Shown: one piece after another, positions 1 to 8,735 of the stretch
Numbering within the stretch: position 1 is the first letter of the stretch
Layout of the letters: every line of letters starts with the position of its first letter
Source of the DNA: Spirosomataceae bacterium TFI 002
Lineage (GTDB): Bacteria; Bacteroidota; Bacteroidia; Cytophagales; Spirosomataceae
Assembly (NCBI GenBank): GCA_900230115.1
Contig: LT907983.1
Location: 2,232,001 to 2,296,000 of the forward strand
Length of the DNA stretch: 64,000 nucleotides
Reading direction: 5' to 3'
The notes under the pieces: model-generated
What the model was told of the DNA's origin: nothing
What the model saw: only the letters and a program-made list of their open reading frames with translations
The model's database searches: none
Program-made: the position numbers and the translations under genes

Positions 1-1090
1 CCTCTATCCCAATGGTAGTAACAGCAGCTGCCTCTGTTCCTTTTTCATCTATCTCCACAAAACTATCTTGCTTCACAAAACCAACTTGCAGTTTTCCGGC
101 TGGAGGGGAGATCTTGGACAAATCGGCAGCAGAAGTAAACAAACTTGGCATTCCCATCTTGGCAAGTACCTCATTCAACTTTACACTATACTCCATTTTG
201 ATTTTAGGAATCTCTAGGTCTATTTTTTGAACTCTTAGTTTCTTCAAATCCTCTTCCCAGCTACTGGTATTCATGTTTTCTATAATCCCATCTAAAGTTT
301 TGTCATTGCTAGGAAGTACTAAAACCATTGAATATTGACCCGAACCGTAAGTAAGTTCAGCCATTTTGTAGTCAATCATATCAGCAAATGCGAATGTGTC
401 ACGCTTTGACATCATATCTATTTGACCCGATTCGTTTAGTCCTGAGAAAGTAGCTTTATAGGTATTTTCTACATCAAACTGATTCGCCCAGTCTCCTTTG
501 AAATATAAGGCATTGATCAAAAACATAACTTGATCTGGTGAAATTTGATCTAATACTTTTTCGATTTTGGCATTTGTATTATCACTCGCCCATTTGTTTA
601 TTTTATCTACTGTTCCAGCTAAAGCAAAGTTTTCTTGATACAACTGAGCTTTGAAGCTTTTCTTGAGGGTTTCCAAATAACTACTCTCGGTATTGAAATT
701 AATATCTTGCCAAACCGAATTTGCCAAGGTGTTGGTCACTTTGGAGTCCACTAGTGGCAAACCATCAATGAGTTTCAAGTAGTTTGCATTTACATCGGCA
801 AGAGATAGACCTTCCAGCTTAAGCGTTTTCATCAGTTCTTCTTCAGAACTTGTGGCTGATCCATTCATCAACATACCAAGTGCCATGTGAAGCCCTAGAG
901 GAGAAACAAAGAAGTTTTTTTCAGGCTTTTCCTCTTTATTTAAAGTCTTCAAAAAGTCAAAAGAGAAATCGGTTGTTCTCTGAGCAAAATCACTAGAAAT
1001 TTCTATCGGCTTTGGAGCGATGGTATTCGTAGTTGTACAAGCGACAACGCATAATAATGTAATAGTAAGCAATGGAAATAATGCTTTCAT
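1..1090 (-). CDS. Serpin-family lipoprotein, C-terminus outside window
   Basis: The reading frame opens at the ATG complementary to 1088-1090 and runs without a stop to the window edge, giving about 363 residues. The N-terminus is a lipoprotein signal (MKALFPLLTITLLCVVACTT, lipobox Cys about residue 18). The body has the serpin pattern: an early NFFVSPLGLHMALGML helix, NALYFKGDWANQFD, and near the edge the reactive-loop hinge DEKGTEAAAVTTIGIE. Serpins trap serine or cysteine proteases; a surface lipoprotein form would protect the envelope from proteases (inference). The scissile residue and last strands, roughly 40 residues, lie beyond position 1, so target specificity cannot be read. It is probably co-transcribed with the lipoprotein gene 60 bp upstream. 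Confidence 0.88.
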   Translation of the reverse strand, partial: MKALFPLLTITLLCVVACTTTNTIAPKPIEISSDFAQRTTDFSFDFLKTLNKEEKPEKNFFVSPLGLHMALGMLMNGSATSSEEELMKTLKLEGLSLADVNANYLKLIDGLPLVDSKVTNTLANSVWQDINFNTESSYLETLKKSFKAQLYQENFALAGTVDKINKWASDNTNAKIEKVLDQISPDQVMFLINALYFKGDWANQFDVENTYKATFSGLNESGQIDMMSKRDTFAFADMIDYKMAELTYGSGQYSMVLVLPSNDKTLDGIIENMNTSSWEEDLKKLRVQKIDLEIPKIKMEYSVKLNEVLAKMGMPSLFTSAADLSKISPPAGKLQVGFVKQDSFVEIDEKGTEAAAVTTIGIE

Positions 1091-1149
1091 TGTAGTGAAT
1101 AGTTTAAGTTAAATGAAGAGCTCGGGTAGGTTTATAACGAACCTTGAAC

Positions 1150-1644
1150 TCAATTCTTATTTAAGTCGAAAATCAATTTCTGGTCGTTGGTTGGCAACAA
1201 AAATATAAGTTTTGTACCATCAACTGAGAACTGATAAGATGTTACTTTTGATAGCCTTTCCAAAAAGTCTTTTTCGAAAAGTAGCTCGTTGTAGGTGCCG
1301 CCAATTTTGGTAGATGCAACCCCATTAATTCTCACAGTTTGTTTCACAAAATCAGCCTCAAACTTTGCAAAATAAAAATTAGCGTTGCATTGGCCATTGA
1401 TGATAAAAAAGCCTTCAGAATCCTTCTCGTTTTTAATTTCGAGATCTACATTATAAATAATGTTCGAGTTGTTTTCTAAAGCAGCTAACTTATATCTCCC
1501 AAACGGATATAAAATCCTTCCTGTTGCACTTGCAAAGGATGCCTCGTACTCGTAAAAGTCATTTGAAGGCCCTAAATCCTCACTTTTACAACCGAAAGCT
1601 AAAACAGCAATAAATAAAATATATAAAATTTTCCTTGACTTCAT
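1150..1644 (-). CDS. Small lipoprotein of unknown function
   Basis: The 164-residue product begins with a short basic and hydrophobic segment ending in LAFGC, so Cys19 is a likely lipidation site. The mature part is rich in beta-type sequence, with no motif I recognise. It precedes the serpin gene on the same strand with a 59-bp gap, so the two may form an operon of exported proteins. The 5' leader contains an 11-bp perfect inverted repeat (listed separately). The reading frame, signal and position support a real gene; function is unknown. Confidence 0.65.
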   Translation of the reverse strand: MKSRKILYILFIAVLAFGCKSEDLGPSNDFYEYEASFASATGRILYPFGRYKLAALENNSNIIYNVDLEIKNEKDSEGFFIINGQCNANFYFAKFEADFVKQTVRINGVASTKIGGTYNELLFEKDFLERLSKVTSYQFSVDGTKLIFLLPTNDQKLIFDLNKN

Positions 1645-1657
1645 TTTTGTAAATTAG

Positions 1658-1698
1658 AAAGGTTGGGATTAGCTCAGATAAGCATTCTCCCAACCTTT
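1658..1698 (-). promoter_or_regulatory. Leader hairpin upstream of lipoprotein gene
   Basis: AAAGGTTGGGA (1658-1668) and TCCCAACCTTT (1688-1698) form a perfect 11-bp inverted repeat with a 19-nt loop. On the minus strand it ends 13 nt before the ATG at 1644, so it would sit in the mRNA leader directly above the ribosome-binding region. It has no T-run like a terminator. It may be a translational control or mRNA-stability element, or a protein-binding site (inference). Confidence 0.45.
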
Positions 1699-1893
1699 AC
1701 ATAACCCTAAAACCCTTTTCAATAATATAGACTCACATGAAGTCAAAATGGTTGGAGAAGCGAAGAAATTTTTTGAATAAGAAAATTAGATACATGGTTA
1801 AATAAACCGAATTGGAACATTAAGGTAGTTCTGAGAGTTCTTTCCATACAATATGAATTCGGCTATTTTGCCAACGAACTTTAGGTTTTTTAA

Positions 1894-2664
1894 ATGTCAA
1901 AACTTTCGGCCGAAGATAAATTCTTCGATTTATCCGATTATGGAAGATATCCTGCCAAGTTAATTGCACGTTTTCTTGTAAAAACCTCTTGTACTCCTAT
2001 TCAAGTCACTTTGATTTTTGGGGTTGTAGGTGCCTTTGCTATCGTAGCTATACTTCAAGGATATTATATTACAGGAGCCCTACTTTTGATCTTAAAATCA
2101 ATTATTGATGCTGCTGACGGAGAACTAGCTCGAATAAAAAATATGCCATCTTACAGTGGTAGATACCTCGATAGCGTATTTGATATTATTCTAAACTTTT
2201 TCTTCCTTATGGCAATTGCTCATGTTGCCAATCAGCCCTATTGGTTAGCTTTTATTGCTTTTGTCGCCATTCAACTCCAAGGCACCTTATACAATTACTA
2301 TTATTTAATTGTTCGCCATCGGTCTGTTGGAGGTGATGTAACTAGCAAGATTTTTGAACATAGATCTCCAACCGCAATTGGAAATGAAAGCCAAAAACTT
2401 GTAGACTTCTTGTTTCAATCTTATGTGATTCTGTATGGCGGATTTGATAAAATCATTCACCTGATAGATCCATTAGCATACAAAGTAAAGTCTTTCCCTA
2501 AGTGGTTCATGACGATGATCTCCATGTACGGACTAGGCTTTCACCTCCTCCTCATGGCAGTTTTCTTGACTATGTACCTTCCAGCATTAATCATCCCGGT
2601 ATTGACTATCTTTACCTTGCCCTTATTCATATTCGTGGGGATAAGGCGACTTAAAATTAAATAG
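1894..2664 (+). CDS. CDP-alcohol phosphatidyltransferase family protein
   Basis: This is an integral membrane enzyme predicted to transfer a phosphatidyl group from a CDP-linked lipid to an alcohol, in phospholipid synthesis. The signature is complete: D72-x2-D75-G76-x2-A79-R80-x8-G89-x3-D93-x3-D97, whose acidic residues bind the catalytic metals. The 256 residues contain about six hydrophobic segments, the family norm. The alcohol acceptor cannot be told from sequence. It stands alone, divergent from the lipoprotein/serpin pair and convergent with the HPF gene, with a hairpin in the gap after it. Confidence 0.85.
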   Translation: MSKLSAEDKFFDLSDYGRYPAKLIARFLVKTSCTPIQVTLIFGVVGAFAIVAILQGYYITGALLLILKSIIDAADGELARIKNMPSYSGRYLDSVFDIILNFFFLMAIAHVANQPYWLAFIAFVAIQLQGTLYNYYYLIVRHRSVGGDVTSKIFEHRSPTAIGNESQKLVDFLFQSYVILYGGFDKIIHLIDPLAYKVKSFPKWFMTMISMYGLGFHLLLMAVFLTMYLPALIIPVLTIFTLPLFIFVGIRRLKIK

Positions 2665-2696
2665 GTCGGAGCGTTTTTCAATGTGAGTAATCCAAC

Positions 2697-2716
2697 TTGC
2701 AAAATTTCTTTTGCAA
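2697..2716. terminator. Hairpin between convergent genes
   Basis: TTGCAAAA (2697-2704) and TTTTGCAA (2709-2716) form a perfect 8-bp stem with a TTTC loop, midway between the convergent genes ending at 2664 and 2733. No long U-tract follows on either strand, so termination is an inference from position and symmetry. Confidence 0.4.
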
Positions 2717-2732
2717 TTCACCATTCCTGTAT

Positions 2733-3047
2733 TTAGCGTGTTTTGATACGCCCTATAATGGTTTCTAATGAGCTTTTTAGTTTGTCTATGGCTCCTGAAA
2801 CTGCATTTGAAACTGTATCTGCTTGGTTTGAAACTGCTATTGGAGGCTTACCTTCCATTCGAGCTTCTATTAAACATCGAATATCTTGAAAACCATCTTT
2901 TTTGCCATTTTCATCTTTAAGATGTACCTCCACTCTTGTTAAGTGAGATTGAAATCTGTCAAGTTCTTTGGAAATAAGAGAAGTAAAATAATCTTCGTTT
3001 CTCTCGTCACCAGTTATTGTCTTATCTGTGTTATATTGAATTATCAT
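2733..3047 (-). CDS. HPF/RaiA-type ribosome-associated protein
   Basis: The 104-residue protein matches short hibernation-promoting factors in pattern: an N-terminal strand (MIIQYNTDKTI), a long helix (DYFTSLISKELDRFQSHLTRVEVHL), the segment IRCLIEARMEGKPPIAVS, and a second helix ending in a basic tail (LKSSLETIIGRIKTR). HPF-family proteins bind the 30S decoding region and inactivate ribosomes in stationary phase. It lacks the C-terminal dimerisation domain of long HPF. The gene follows the acidic-protein gene with a 20-bp gap, suggesting one stress-type transcript (inference). Confidence 0.75.
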   Translation of the reverse strand: MIIQYNTDKTITGDERNEDYFTSLISKELDRFQSHLTRVEVHLKDENGKKDGFQDIRCLIEARMEGKPPIAVSNQADTVSNAVSGAIDKLKSSLETIIGRIKTR

Positions 3048-3067
3048 TTTAATTGGTTTTGTGGGGT

Positions 3068-3571
3068 TTATACTCTATTCTCTTCTAGATCGGTGTGGTT
3101 ATCGCCACCTATGCTGTAATAATTATTTTCTTCGTCTTCACTGCCAATTCTTTCTTGTTGATCGTCTAACTCGGCACCTGGTACATCTAGGTCACTTCCA
3201 GACTTATCATCTTTAAAGTCCTTTTCGTTTGATGACCCTAATTTTTCATTGATTGATTTCTTTTTTGAAAGATCAGAAGGGTTTAGGTCCATTACCTTTT
3301 CTCCTTTATTGTATATATCTTCCGAAGGTGGGTATTGTGGATATCCAGGAAGATCCTTTTTTTTGTCTCCATGGGTTTTGGAGTAGTCTTTCACTAGCTC
3401 CTTTAATGAGTTATAATACTCCTCTAACATACTAACATTCACACCCTCTTTTTTATCCGAAAACTCCTTTTGAGGCATCTCCTTTATATATTTGGATAGC
3501 TCAGGGTATTCTTCATGTATTTTCATCGTGATTTTGATGATTTCCTGATCCCATTCTTTTTCCGTTTTCAT
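3068..3571 (-). CDS. Conserved acidic protein of unknown function
   Basis: I chose the ATG at 3571 (MKTEKEWDQEI) rather than an in-frame start 33 bp upstream because the internal start gives a clean soluble N-terminus. The 167-residue product has a helical N-terminal half and a highly acidic tail containing GSDLDVPGAELDDQQERIGS followed by EDEENNYYSIGGDNH. I recall similar tails in uncharacterised Bacteroidota proteins, but no function is established. Its gene directly precedes the HPF-like gene, so a role in the same slow-growth response is possible (inference). Confidence 0.65.
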   Translation of the reverse strand: MKTEKEWDQEIIKITMKIHEEYPELSKYIKEMPQKEFSDKKEGVNVSMLEEYYNSLKELVKDYSKTHGDKKKDLPGYPQYPPSEDIYNKGEKVMDLNPSDLSKKKSINEKLGSSNEKDFKDDKSGSDLDVPGAELDDQQERIGSEDEENNYYSIGGDNHTDLEENRV

Positions 3572-4027
3572 ATTGATTCGATTTAAGATTAAAAAATGTA
3601 TCAATGAGCAACTCCTTTTCGAAAAGTCATAAACAGTTGATTTACGATTTAGCTTTACAGTGATTTATGGCTCGTCAATAAGTAATAAAATACTATTCCT
3701 CGTTTTCATTTTTATCACACCGCCATCACTCTAAACTATTCGTTCATCTCTAGCATGGGTAGGAATCATACCTTACAGCTCAACTCTTTTGCAATTTCAA
3801 TAAGGTACATAATTACCAGGGAAGTACAACTCACTTCTCTATTAATTAGATAGTTATCCGTAAAAGTTGATTATTTTCTCTTAAGAAATGAGCATAAAAA
3901 AACTTCGCAGAAAGAGAGTGCTACCGCTAAGGTTTTGCCAATGCAAAACTTAAAAAAAGGGCATGAAGCATCATCAAGGAATTTTGGTATTCCTTTACCT
4001 CAATATTGCTGATTTCTCTACAGTGAA
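3572..4027. other. 456-bp intergenic stretch
   Basis: I see no credible coding region. The one clear structure is GTTTTGC-CAAT-GCAAAAC at 3932-3949, about 80 bp past the nupC stop on the minus strand; it lacks a following T-run, so it is only a possible terminator. An overlapping minus-strand frame that enters here from nupC has the composition of a shadow frame. Confidence 0.5.
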
Positions 4028-5244
4028 TTAAATCAATAGGCCTGCAATACAAGCTGTAATATTTGTTGCTATTGTTCCTCCAATCATTGCTTTGGTAGCC
4101 ATTCCAGCGATGTCTTTCTTTCGCTCTGGGGCTATTCCTCCTATTCCACCCATTTGAATTCCAATAGATGCAAAGTTGGCAAAACCACACAATGCATAAC
4201 TTGCAATGATTGCAGATTTTTGAGATAATTTGTCAGCCGATAAAGCGGCTTGTAAGTCATTGTAAGCGATGAGCTCAGTCAGTACCATTTTCTCTCCCAT
4301 CAGGCCGCCTACTGTTCCGGCTTCCGACCAAGGTACACCCATTGTAAATGCCAAAGGCTTAAATAAAAATCCTAAAATTTCAGAGAGAGAAGTATTTGCA
4401 TAGCCCAATACACCATCAAACATGGCCATTATGGCAACTATGGCAACAAGCATGGCACCAATATTTGCGGCAAGTTTGAGACCGTCTACAGCACCATCAC
4501 CCACAGCCTCTACTACATTGCCAGCCGTACGCTCCACATCCACCGATAGTGAACCTTTAGTTTCGGATTCTTCTGTTTCGGGATACATTATTTTTGCTAC
4601 AATAATAGCCGCAGGAGCATTCATGATAGATGCTGCCATAAGGTGACCAGCAATATTGGGAATATCATGAAGCATTTTGACATAAATTGCCATGACACCA
4701 CCAGCGATAGTGGCAAATCCACCAACCATTACAGTCATTAATTCAGACTTCGTCATGCCTTTGATGAATGGCTTAACAAGCAGTGGAGCTTCGGTTTGAC
4801 CAACAAAAATACTCCCAGCCACACTTAGAGTTTCGGAACCACTTGTCCCCATTGTCTTTTGGACAACCCAAGCGATGCCTTTTACAACTTTTTGAAGAAT
4901 ACCTGCATAGTAAAGCAATGAAACCAAGGCCGAAAAGAATATGACTGTTGGTAACACTCTTATTGCGAAGTTGATATTGGGAGAATCTACAACTCCACTA
5001 ATGAAGGATTTGAATAGGAAGTCCCCCCCTTGTCGCCATAAGACAAAAGCTTATTAATTAAAACATCAAAAAACCTAAAAAATGGAAGACCCACTTTGGT
5101 CTTCAAAATCAGTATTGCAAAGCTTATTTGAAGGCCTAGACCCCATAAAACCAATTTTTTATCAATCTTTTTCCTATTATTGCTCATCAAAACAGCAATT
5201 AAAAGAAGAACAATTATACCTATTATGCCAGTGAAGCGTTCCAT
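4028..5244 (-). pseudogene. NupC-type nucleoside transporter with a frame break
   Basis: Two overlapping frames together make one concentrative nucleoside transporter of about 405 residues, the usual family length. The first frame (start ATG 5244, MERFTGIIGIIVLL) encodes the N-terminal membrane segments and runs into a G7 run (C7 on the plus strand, 5023-5029), then to a stop at 4987. The second frame continues after the run as DFLFKSFISGVVDSPNINF, then has the family's core motif GQTEAPLLVKPF and a glycine-rich C-terminus. One extra G would restore the frame. The run reads as a -1 slippery heptamer G-GGG-GGG, so ribosomal or polymerase slippage, a true mutation, or a base-calling error are all possible. 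Confidence 0.75.
5023..5029 (-). other. G7 slippery run inside nupC
   Basis: Codons AAG GGG GGG ACT contain the heptamer G-GGG-GGG in the phase needed for a -1 shift. Shifting there joins the transporter's N-terminal frame to its C-terminal frame exactly. Without a shift, translation stops at 4987. No strong downstream stem was evident by eye. Confidence 0.6.
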
Positions 5245-5347
5245 GTAGTATTGAAATGAATAAACCGTAAAGTACGTCAAAAATAAAGCAGTGCTTTACA
5301 CTTTGGCATGTTTTTGATAGTATTTTTGTTGAATTTCAATTTTAATT

Positions 5348-5962
5348 TTGAAAGTAACTCATTTAAAAAACTTCGTGCTACCTATAATCCTGTGTGCTAT
5401 TAGCTATAGCTCTATGGGTCAGATTATGTATCAAACTAGATACAAATCGGCAATTGTATTGGAGGGTTTTGGCTTAAGTCCTATACTTTCAGCAAATTAC
5501 GAAAGAGCCTTTATTCGTAATCATAAGTCATTTTGGACTGGTAGAGTAGGTTTTGGCTACTTACCTGGAATGAAAAACCCACCACCAGATTTTGCTGGAG
5601 GAAATGGCGTTTCTTTTCCAGTAGCAGTTTCATACAATGCTTTTTTGAACGATTTGAGTAGAGAAAAAAGAACTCGATATCTCAATACATTTCCTAGGAG
5701 ATATACATTTGAGTGGTTTTTAGAAACTGGTTTAGGTGTTACTCATGTCGCCTACTTTCAAGAAAAGGACAAACAGTTTTTGTTCACCAATATAGGACTA
5801 AGAACTCAGCTAAAAATTGATATTCCACCCAAGCCAAGAGTTGTATTTCTTAAAATCAGCCTTAACCCTGTTTACAATAACAATAAGTTTTCTCTATTGT
5901 ATCGCTCTGAGGGAGGGGCCGTGAGGTTTTATGGAGGGTTTGCTTTGGGGACTTCTATTTAA
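5348..5962 (+). CDS. Secreted beta-barrel-like protein, unknown function
   Basis: The 204-residue product has a signal peptide (FVLPIILCAISYSSMGQ) and a mature region rich in alternating aromatic and polar residues, with GFGLSPILSANYERAF, GRVGFGYLPG and a C-terminal aromatic strand, which resembles small outer-membrane barrels. The start appears to be TTG at 5348; the next in-frame ATG would delete the signal peptide. A TATTTTTG promoter-like box lies at 5321-5328, about 20 bp upstream. It is divergent from nupC. Function is unknown. Confidence 0.6.
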   Translation: MKVTHLKNFVLPIILCAISYSSMGQIMYQTRYKSAIVLEGFGLSPILSANYERAFIRNHKSFWTGRVGFGYLPGMKNPPPDFAGGNGVSFPVAVSYNAFLNDLSREKRTRYLNTFPRRYTFEWFLETGLGVTHVAYFQEKDKQFLFTNIGLRTQLKIDIPPKPRVVFLKISLNPVYNNNKFSLLYRSEGGAVRFYGGFALGTSI

Positions 5963-6100
5963 ATCAGACCCGGTATTACACCAGTCCCGTTTATAACACT
6001 TACTTTAATGCAGTAACATTGCTTGTCTCAATGTATAGGTATTGCACACTTCCACAAGGCACATTCGCTTTAGAGCATTTGGAGCCTAGGACATAGCCAC

Positions 6101-6337
6101 TCACGCACTTTCATACAAATATTTAAAATGCCTAGCGGACATATTGATAAATGCATTATCCTTATCTTTTTTAATAAAAGGATCTAAAAATTCTTTGATG
6201 ATACCTCCTTTATTAAGGAAAATACGGCCATCAAAAGCTGTGGTATCTAAGCTAGCAATTGTTTCATTTTCTGATTGAGCAAAGCCGGACAGGGAAATAC
6301 CTAGGCAGATAAAAATGGATAGTAAATGTATTTTCAT
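6101..6337 (-). CDS. Small secreted protein, unknown function
   Basis: The 78-residue product begins with a clear signal peptide (MKIHLLSIFICLGISLSGFAQ). The mature part is about 57 residues with no recognised domain. Its ATG overlaps the TGA of the preceding lipoprotein gene by 4 bp (ATGA at 6334-6337), which argues for translational coupling and for a real gene despite its size. It closes the small-lipoprotein cluster. Confidence 0.55.
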   Translation of the reverse strand: MKIHLLSIFICLGISLSGFAQSENETIASLDTTAFDGRIFLNKGGIIKEFLDPFIKKDKDNAFINMSARHFKYLYESA

Positions 6338-6771
6338 TTTTTTGTTAGTTTTATCTTAACAGTTAAGGTATCCTTAAGTAAGTTTTCATCAATACTTAGA
6401 AATCCACCAATCTTAAAATCTGAAACTATTTTATCATTAAAATAATAAATATATTTAAATCCCTCTGGAATTTGGGGTGTTCGTTTTTGGTCCAATTCTC
6501 CTAATGCAGCAAAATTATATTCAACTGTTTCCTTTGGTGTTATTTTAGAAAACAAAAAGGAGCCATCTTCTAGCGTAACCATTTGCTGGTAAAAGGTTAT
6601 ATCAGCACCTTGCAGTCCCTTCGACCCAGTTCCATAGAAATAAACGAAAACGAAAGGAATTGGATTTTCATTTTCATCAAGAACTTTACCATTAATTATC
6701 GTTGGCTTTTTTGGTAAATCTCTCTCACATGCAAATAGACCGATAATACTGAGAAGTAATAAATATCTCAT
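6334..6771 (-). CDS. Small lipoprotein, regulatory-like beta-sandwich (copy 1)
   Basis: The 145-residue product begins MRYLLLLSIIGLFACERDL with the lipobox Cys at about residue 15. It continues KPTIINGKVLDENENPIPF, which resembles the start of carboxypeptidase-regulatory-like/CNA-B beta-sandwiches that often carry variable surface parts. It is the longest of three tandem paralogues (also 6825-7235 and 7464-7799) sharing the N-terminal plan and diverging after residue 40. It overlaps the next gene by 4 bp. Role unknown; outer-membrane surface exposure is likely (inference). Confidence 0.65.
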   Translation of the reverse strand: MRYLLLLSIIGLFACERDLPKKPTIINGKVLDENENPIPFVFVYFYGTGSKGLQGADITFYQQMVTLEDGSFLFSKITPKETVEYNFAALGELDQKRTPQIPEGFKYIYYFNDKIVSDFKIGGFLSIDENLLKDTLTVKIKLTKK

Positions 6772-6824
6772 AAATTTGATGATTTAAAAATAAAAAACAG
6801 AAACTAAATTTACAGTTGTCGGTA

Positions 6825-7235
6825 TCATAATCGGACAATTTTAAACTTCATATTTACTTCCTTTCCAAAATATTCATCCTTGAATCTCCACCCGCCCCAC
6901 GGAGTATATTCACCATCATTTAAACTAAACTTTATTTCTCCTATTTGGAAGTTTGGAGACCAATAATCAATATTCAATTGAAAATTATATGTCCCTCTAG
7001 GAATGACTTGAGAAACATGAAATTCTCCATTTTCATTGGTAGTCCCATTCTTCCAAAAGGTTTGTTTACCTTGTGACCAAAATTTATATTCACTACCGTA
7101 AAACTCAAAGGAAACATCAGGAATTGGATTTTCATTTTCATCTACCACCATACCATTTATTACAGTAGGTCTAGAAGGCAGGTATTTCTCACAGGCAAAA
7201 AGACCGAACAAACTGAGCAGTAATACGTATTTCAT
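6825..7235 (-). CDS. Small lipoprotein, regulatory-like beta-sandwich (copy 2)
   Basis: This 136-residue paralogue begins MKYVLLLSLFGLFACEKYL and carries RPTVINGMVVDENENPIPDV. The signal and first strand pair are nearly those of its neighbours, but the mature C-terminal half (GSEYKFWSQGKQTFWKNGTT onward) is different and rich in aromatic residues. This pattern of a constant N-terminus and divergent body fits tandem duplication followed by diversification. It is separated by 53 bp from copy 1. Confidence 0.65.
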   Translation of the reverse strand: MKYVLLLSLFGLFACEKYLPSRPTVINGMVVDENENPIPDVSFEFYGSEYKFWSQGKQTFWKNGTTNENGEFHVSQVIPRGTYNFQLNIDYWSPNFQIGEIKFSLNDGEYTPWGGWRFKDEYFGKEVNMKFKIVRL

Positions 7236-7463
7236 TGGAAAATTATTTTAAGTTTTAGAGAATTTTACATGGACTTATTAAGAAATCTGATCTCAGAAAT
7301 AAACACGCTGACTTAGAAAAAAATTGTAAAACTTACTAACCTTATACCTCTAATCATGACATTATCAAATTGTAAGTATTACCTTATTATAAGTCAAAAA
7401 CAACATATGAGTTCATTGAAAACGCAGTGACAAAACTTAATGTTGTCAAGGATGTAGACTTCA

Positions 7464-7799
7464 TTACCGATCATTTATAAAATAAGCATAATCAAATCCA
7501 TTAGGGATTGGGGATAATCCAACTCCCATTGCTTTGAGTTTAATCTCCTGAGTTTCGTTAGGAATTACCTGCGAAAATGAAAAAGCTCCATTTTCGTCAG
7601 AAGTTGTTTCTAAACGAAAAGTTATGATTTTAGGTTGAAATCCCTTGGGAACGATGCTATAAAAAAGAACTTTAAAACCTGGAATAGGCACATCATTTTC
7701 GTCTACAATGCTTCCATTTATTACTGTTGGCGTAGTTGGCAATTTTTCTTTTTCACAAGCAAAAAGGCTGAGCAAAGAAAGTATAATTAAGTATTTCAT
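7464..7799 (-). CDS. Small lipoprotein, copy 3, apparently shortened
   Basis: The 111-residue product begins MKYLIILSLLSLFACEKEKL and has TPTVINGSIVDENDVPIPGF. It aligns with copy 1 to the point IPNGFDYAYFINDR, where copy 1 reads IPEGFKYIYYFNDK and goes on for about 34 more residues. Here a TAA follows at once. Other frames beyond the stop did not obviously restore the missing tail, so it is either naturally short or a decayed paralogue. It is first in the array, 228 bp upstream of copy 2. Confidence 0.6.
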   Translation of the reverse strand: MKYLIILSLLSLFACEKEKLPTTPTVINGSIVDENDVPIPGFKVLFYSIVPKGFQPKIITFRLETTSDENGAFSFSQVIPNETQEIKLKAMGVGLSPIPNGFDYAYFINDR

Positions 7800-8735
7800 G
7801 AGATCTTTTTAGTGAATCGTTTTCCAATTAAATTTTCATACTAATTAATGTAACTCGAAGTGTTCGACCTAAATTGATGGGATCATGAAAAAATGTTTCT
7901 TATCTAAACCAAGCTTTCTGCCCGACCCGGTTCATTTTAAACAAAACCTCTCGCTCTAGCAGTGAGTATTGCTATCGCGAGTAACATACATCTAAAGTTC
8001 TGTGTCATTATTGAAAAAAGCTTTGTGTTTTATAAACTAATTCCTCGCTAGCATCAGCAGCTAAAAATTAATGATTTTTTGGCACTTCTTTATTGCAATT
8101 CGTGGTCTAAAGATTGGATGAAAACGATGACATTTCCAAATTAGGATTTTCACTAATTATTATACGGTAGCAATGAATTGATGTAGATCAATTTATGTAG
8201 TTACATTGGTTGTTTTGATCTTTAATTTATCAACTCCTAATCTCCTTATTATTAGGTAATTATCAAGGGCTTTTGCTGCCATATGTGAAGGCAGGTCGAA
8301 AGTAAACTCTCAAGAAATAATTTTCAGTTTATTTTTACTGTCGTCCGAGTAAATTTAAAAATCGCTAAAAAGTGGCCTCTTGCAGCTTGAAAAGCCACTT
8401 TTTGCTCAATCCCCAAAATGACCCCTACCTTCTTCTCGGTTCGCTTTCCAGCGGGGAGCTCATTTTTTTTCGAAAAAAAACGAACCAAAAAAAACAGCAC
8501 CCTGTAAACTCGCACAATCAAAGTTCTGATCACAAGCCAGTTATGGAATAACAAAGTTGCTATGGAATTTTCCTAGTGCTCAAGCAGTACAGGCTGATAT
8601 AAGAAATTCATTTTGTCTATTTTTTTCTCGGACGCTAGTAGTTTATTTTTCCAAAAAACCAAAATCAAAGACCCTTTTCCCAATAGGAATAGAGGGAGAG
8701 CAAGTATGGAATGCGGTCGAAAAGAGTACTTCTAT
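7800..8735. other. Gene-poor stretch of 936 bp
   Basis: No frame here looks like a real gene: the two short overlapping opposite frames at 8324-8554 and 8557-8799 are basic and low in complexity, with no recognisable start signal. The region holds AT-rich sequence, a 10-bp perfect hairpin (8367-8403, listed separately) and a CTCGC/GCGAG pair around 7951-7982. It may contain old, decayed coding material next to the lipoprotein array. Confidence 0.5.
8367..8403. terminator. Perfect 10-bp hairpin flanked by A and T runs
   Basis: AAAAAGTGGC (8367-8376) pairs with GCCACTTTTT (8394-8403) across a 17-nt loop. The A-run on one side and T-run on the other make it a possible bidirectional terminator. 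It lies in the gene-poor stretch about 330 bp beyond the cysteine desulfurase stop. Confidence 0.5.

Noticed and set aside
3927-4190. 87-aa minus-strand frame overlapping the nupC C-terminus
   Set aside because: It lies in a different frame from the conserved transporter sequence and has shadow-like composition (many W, N, R).
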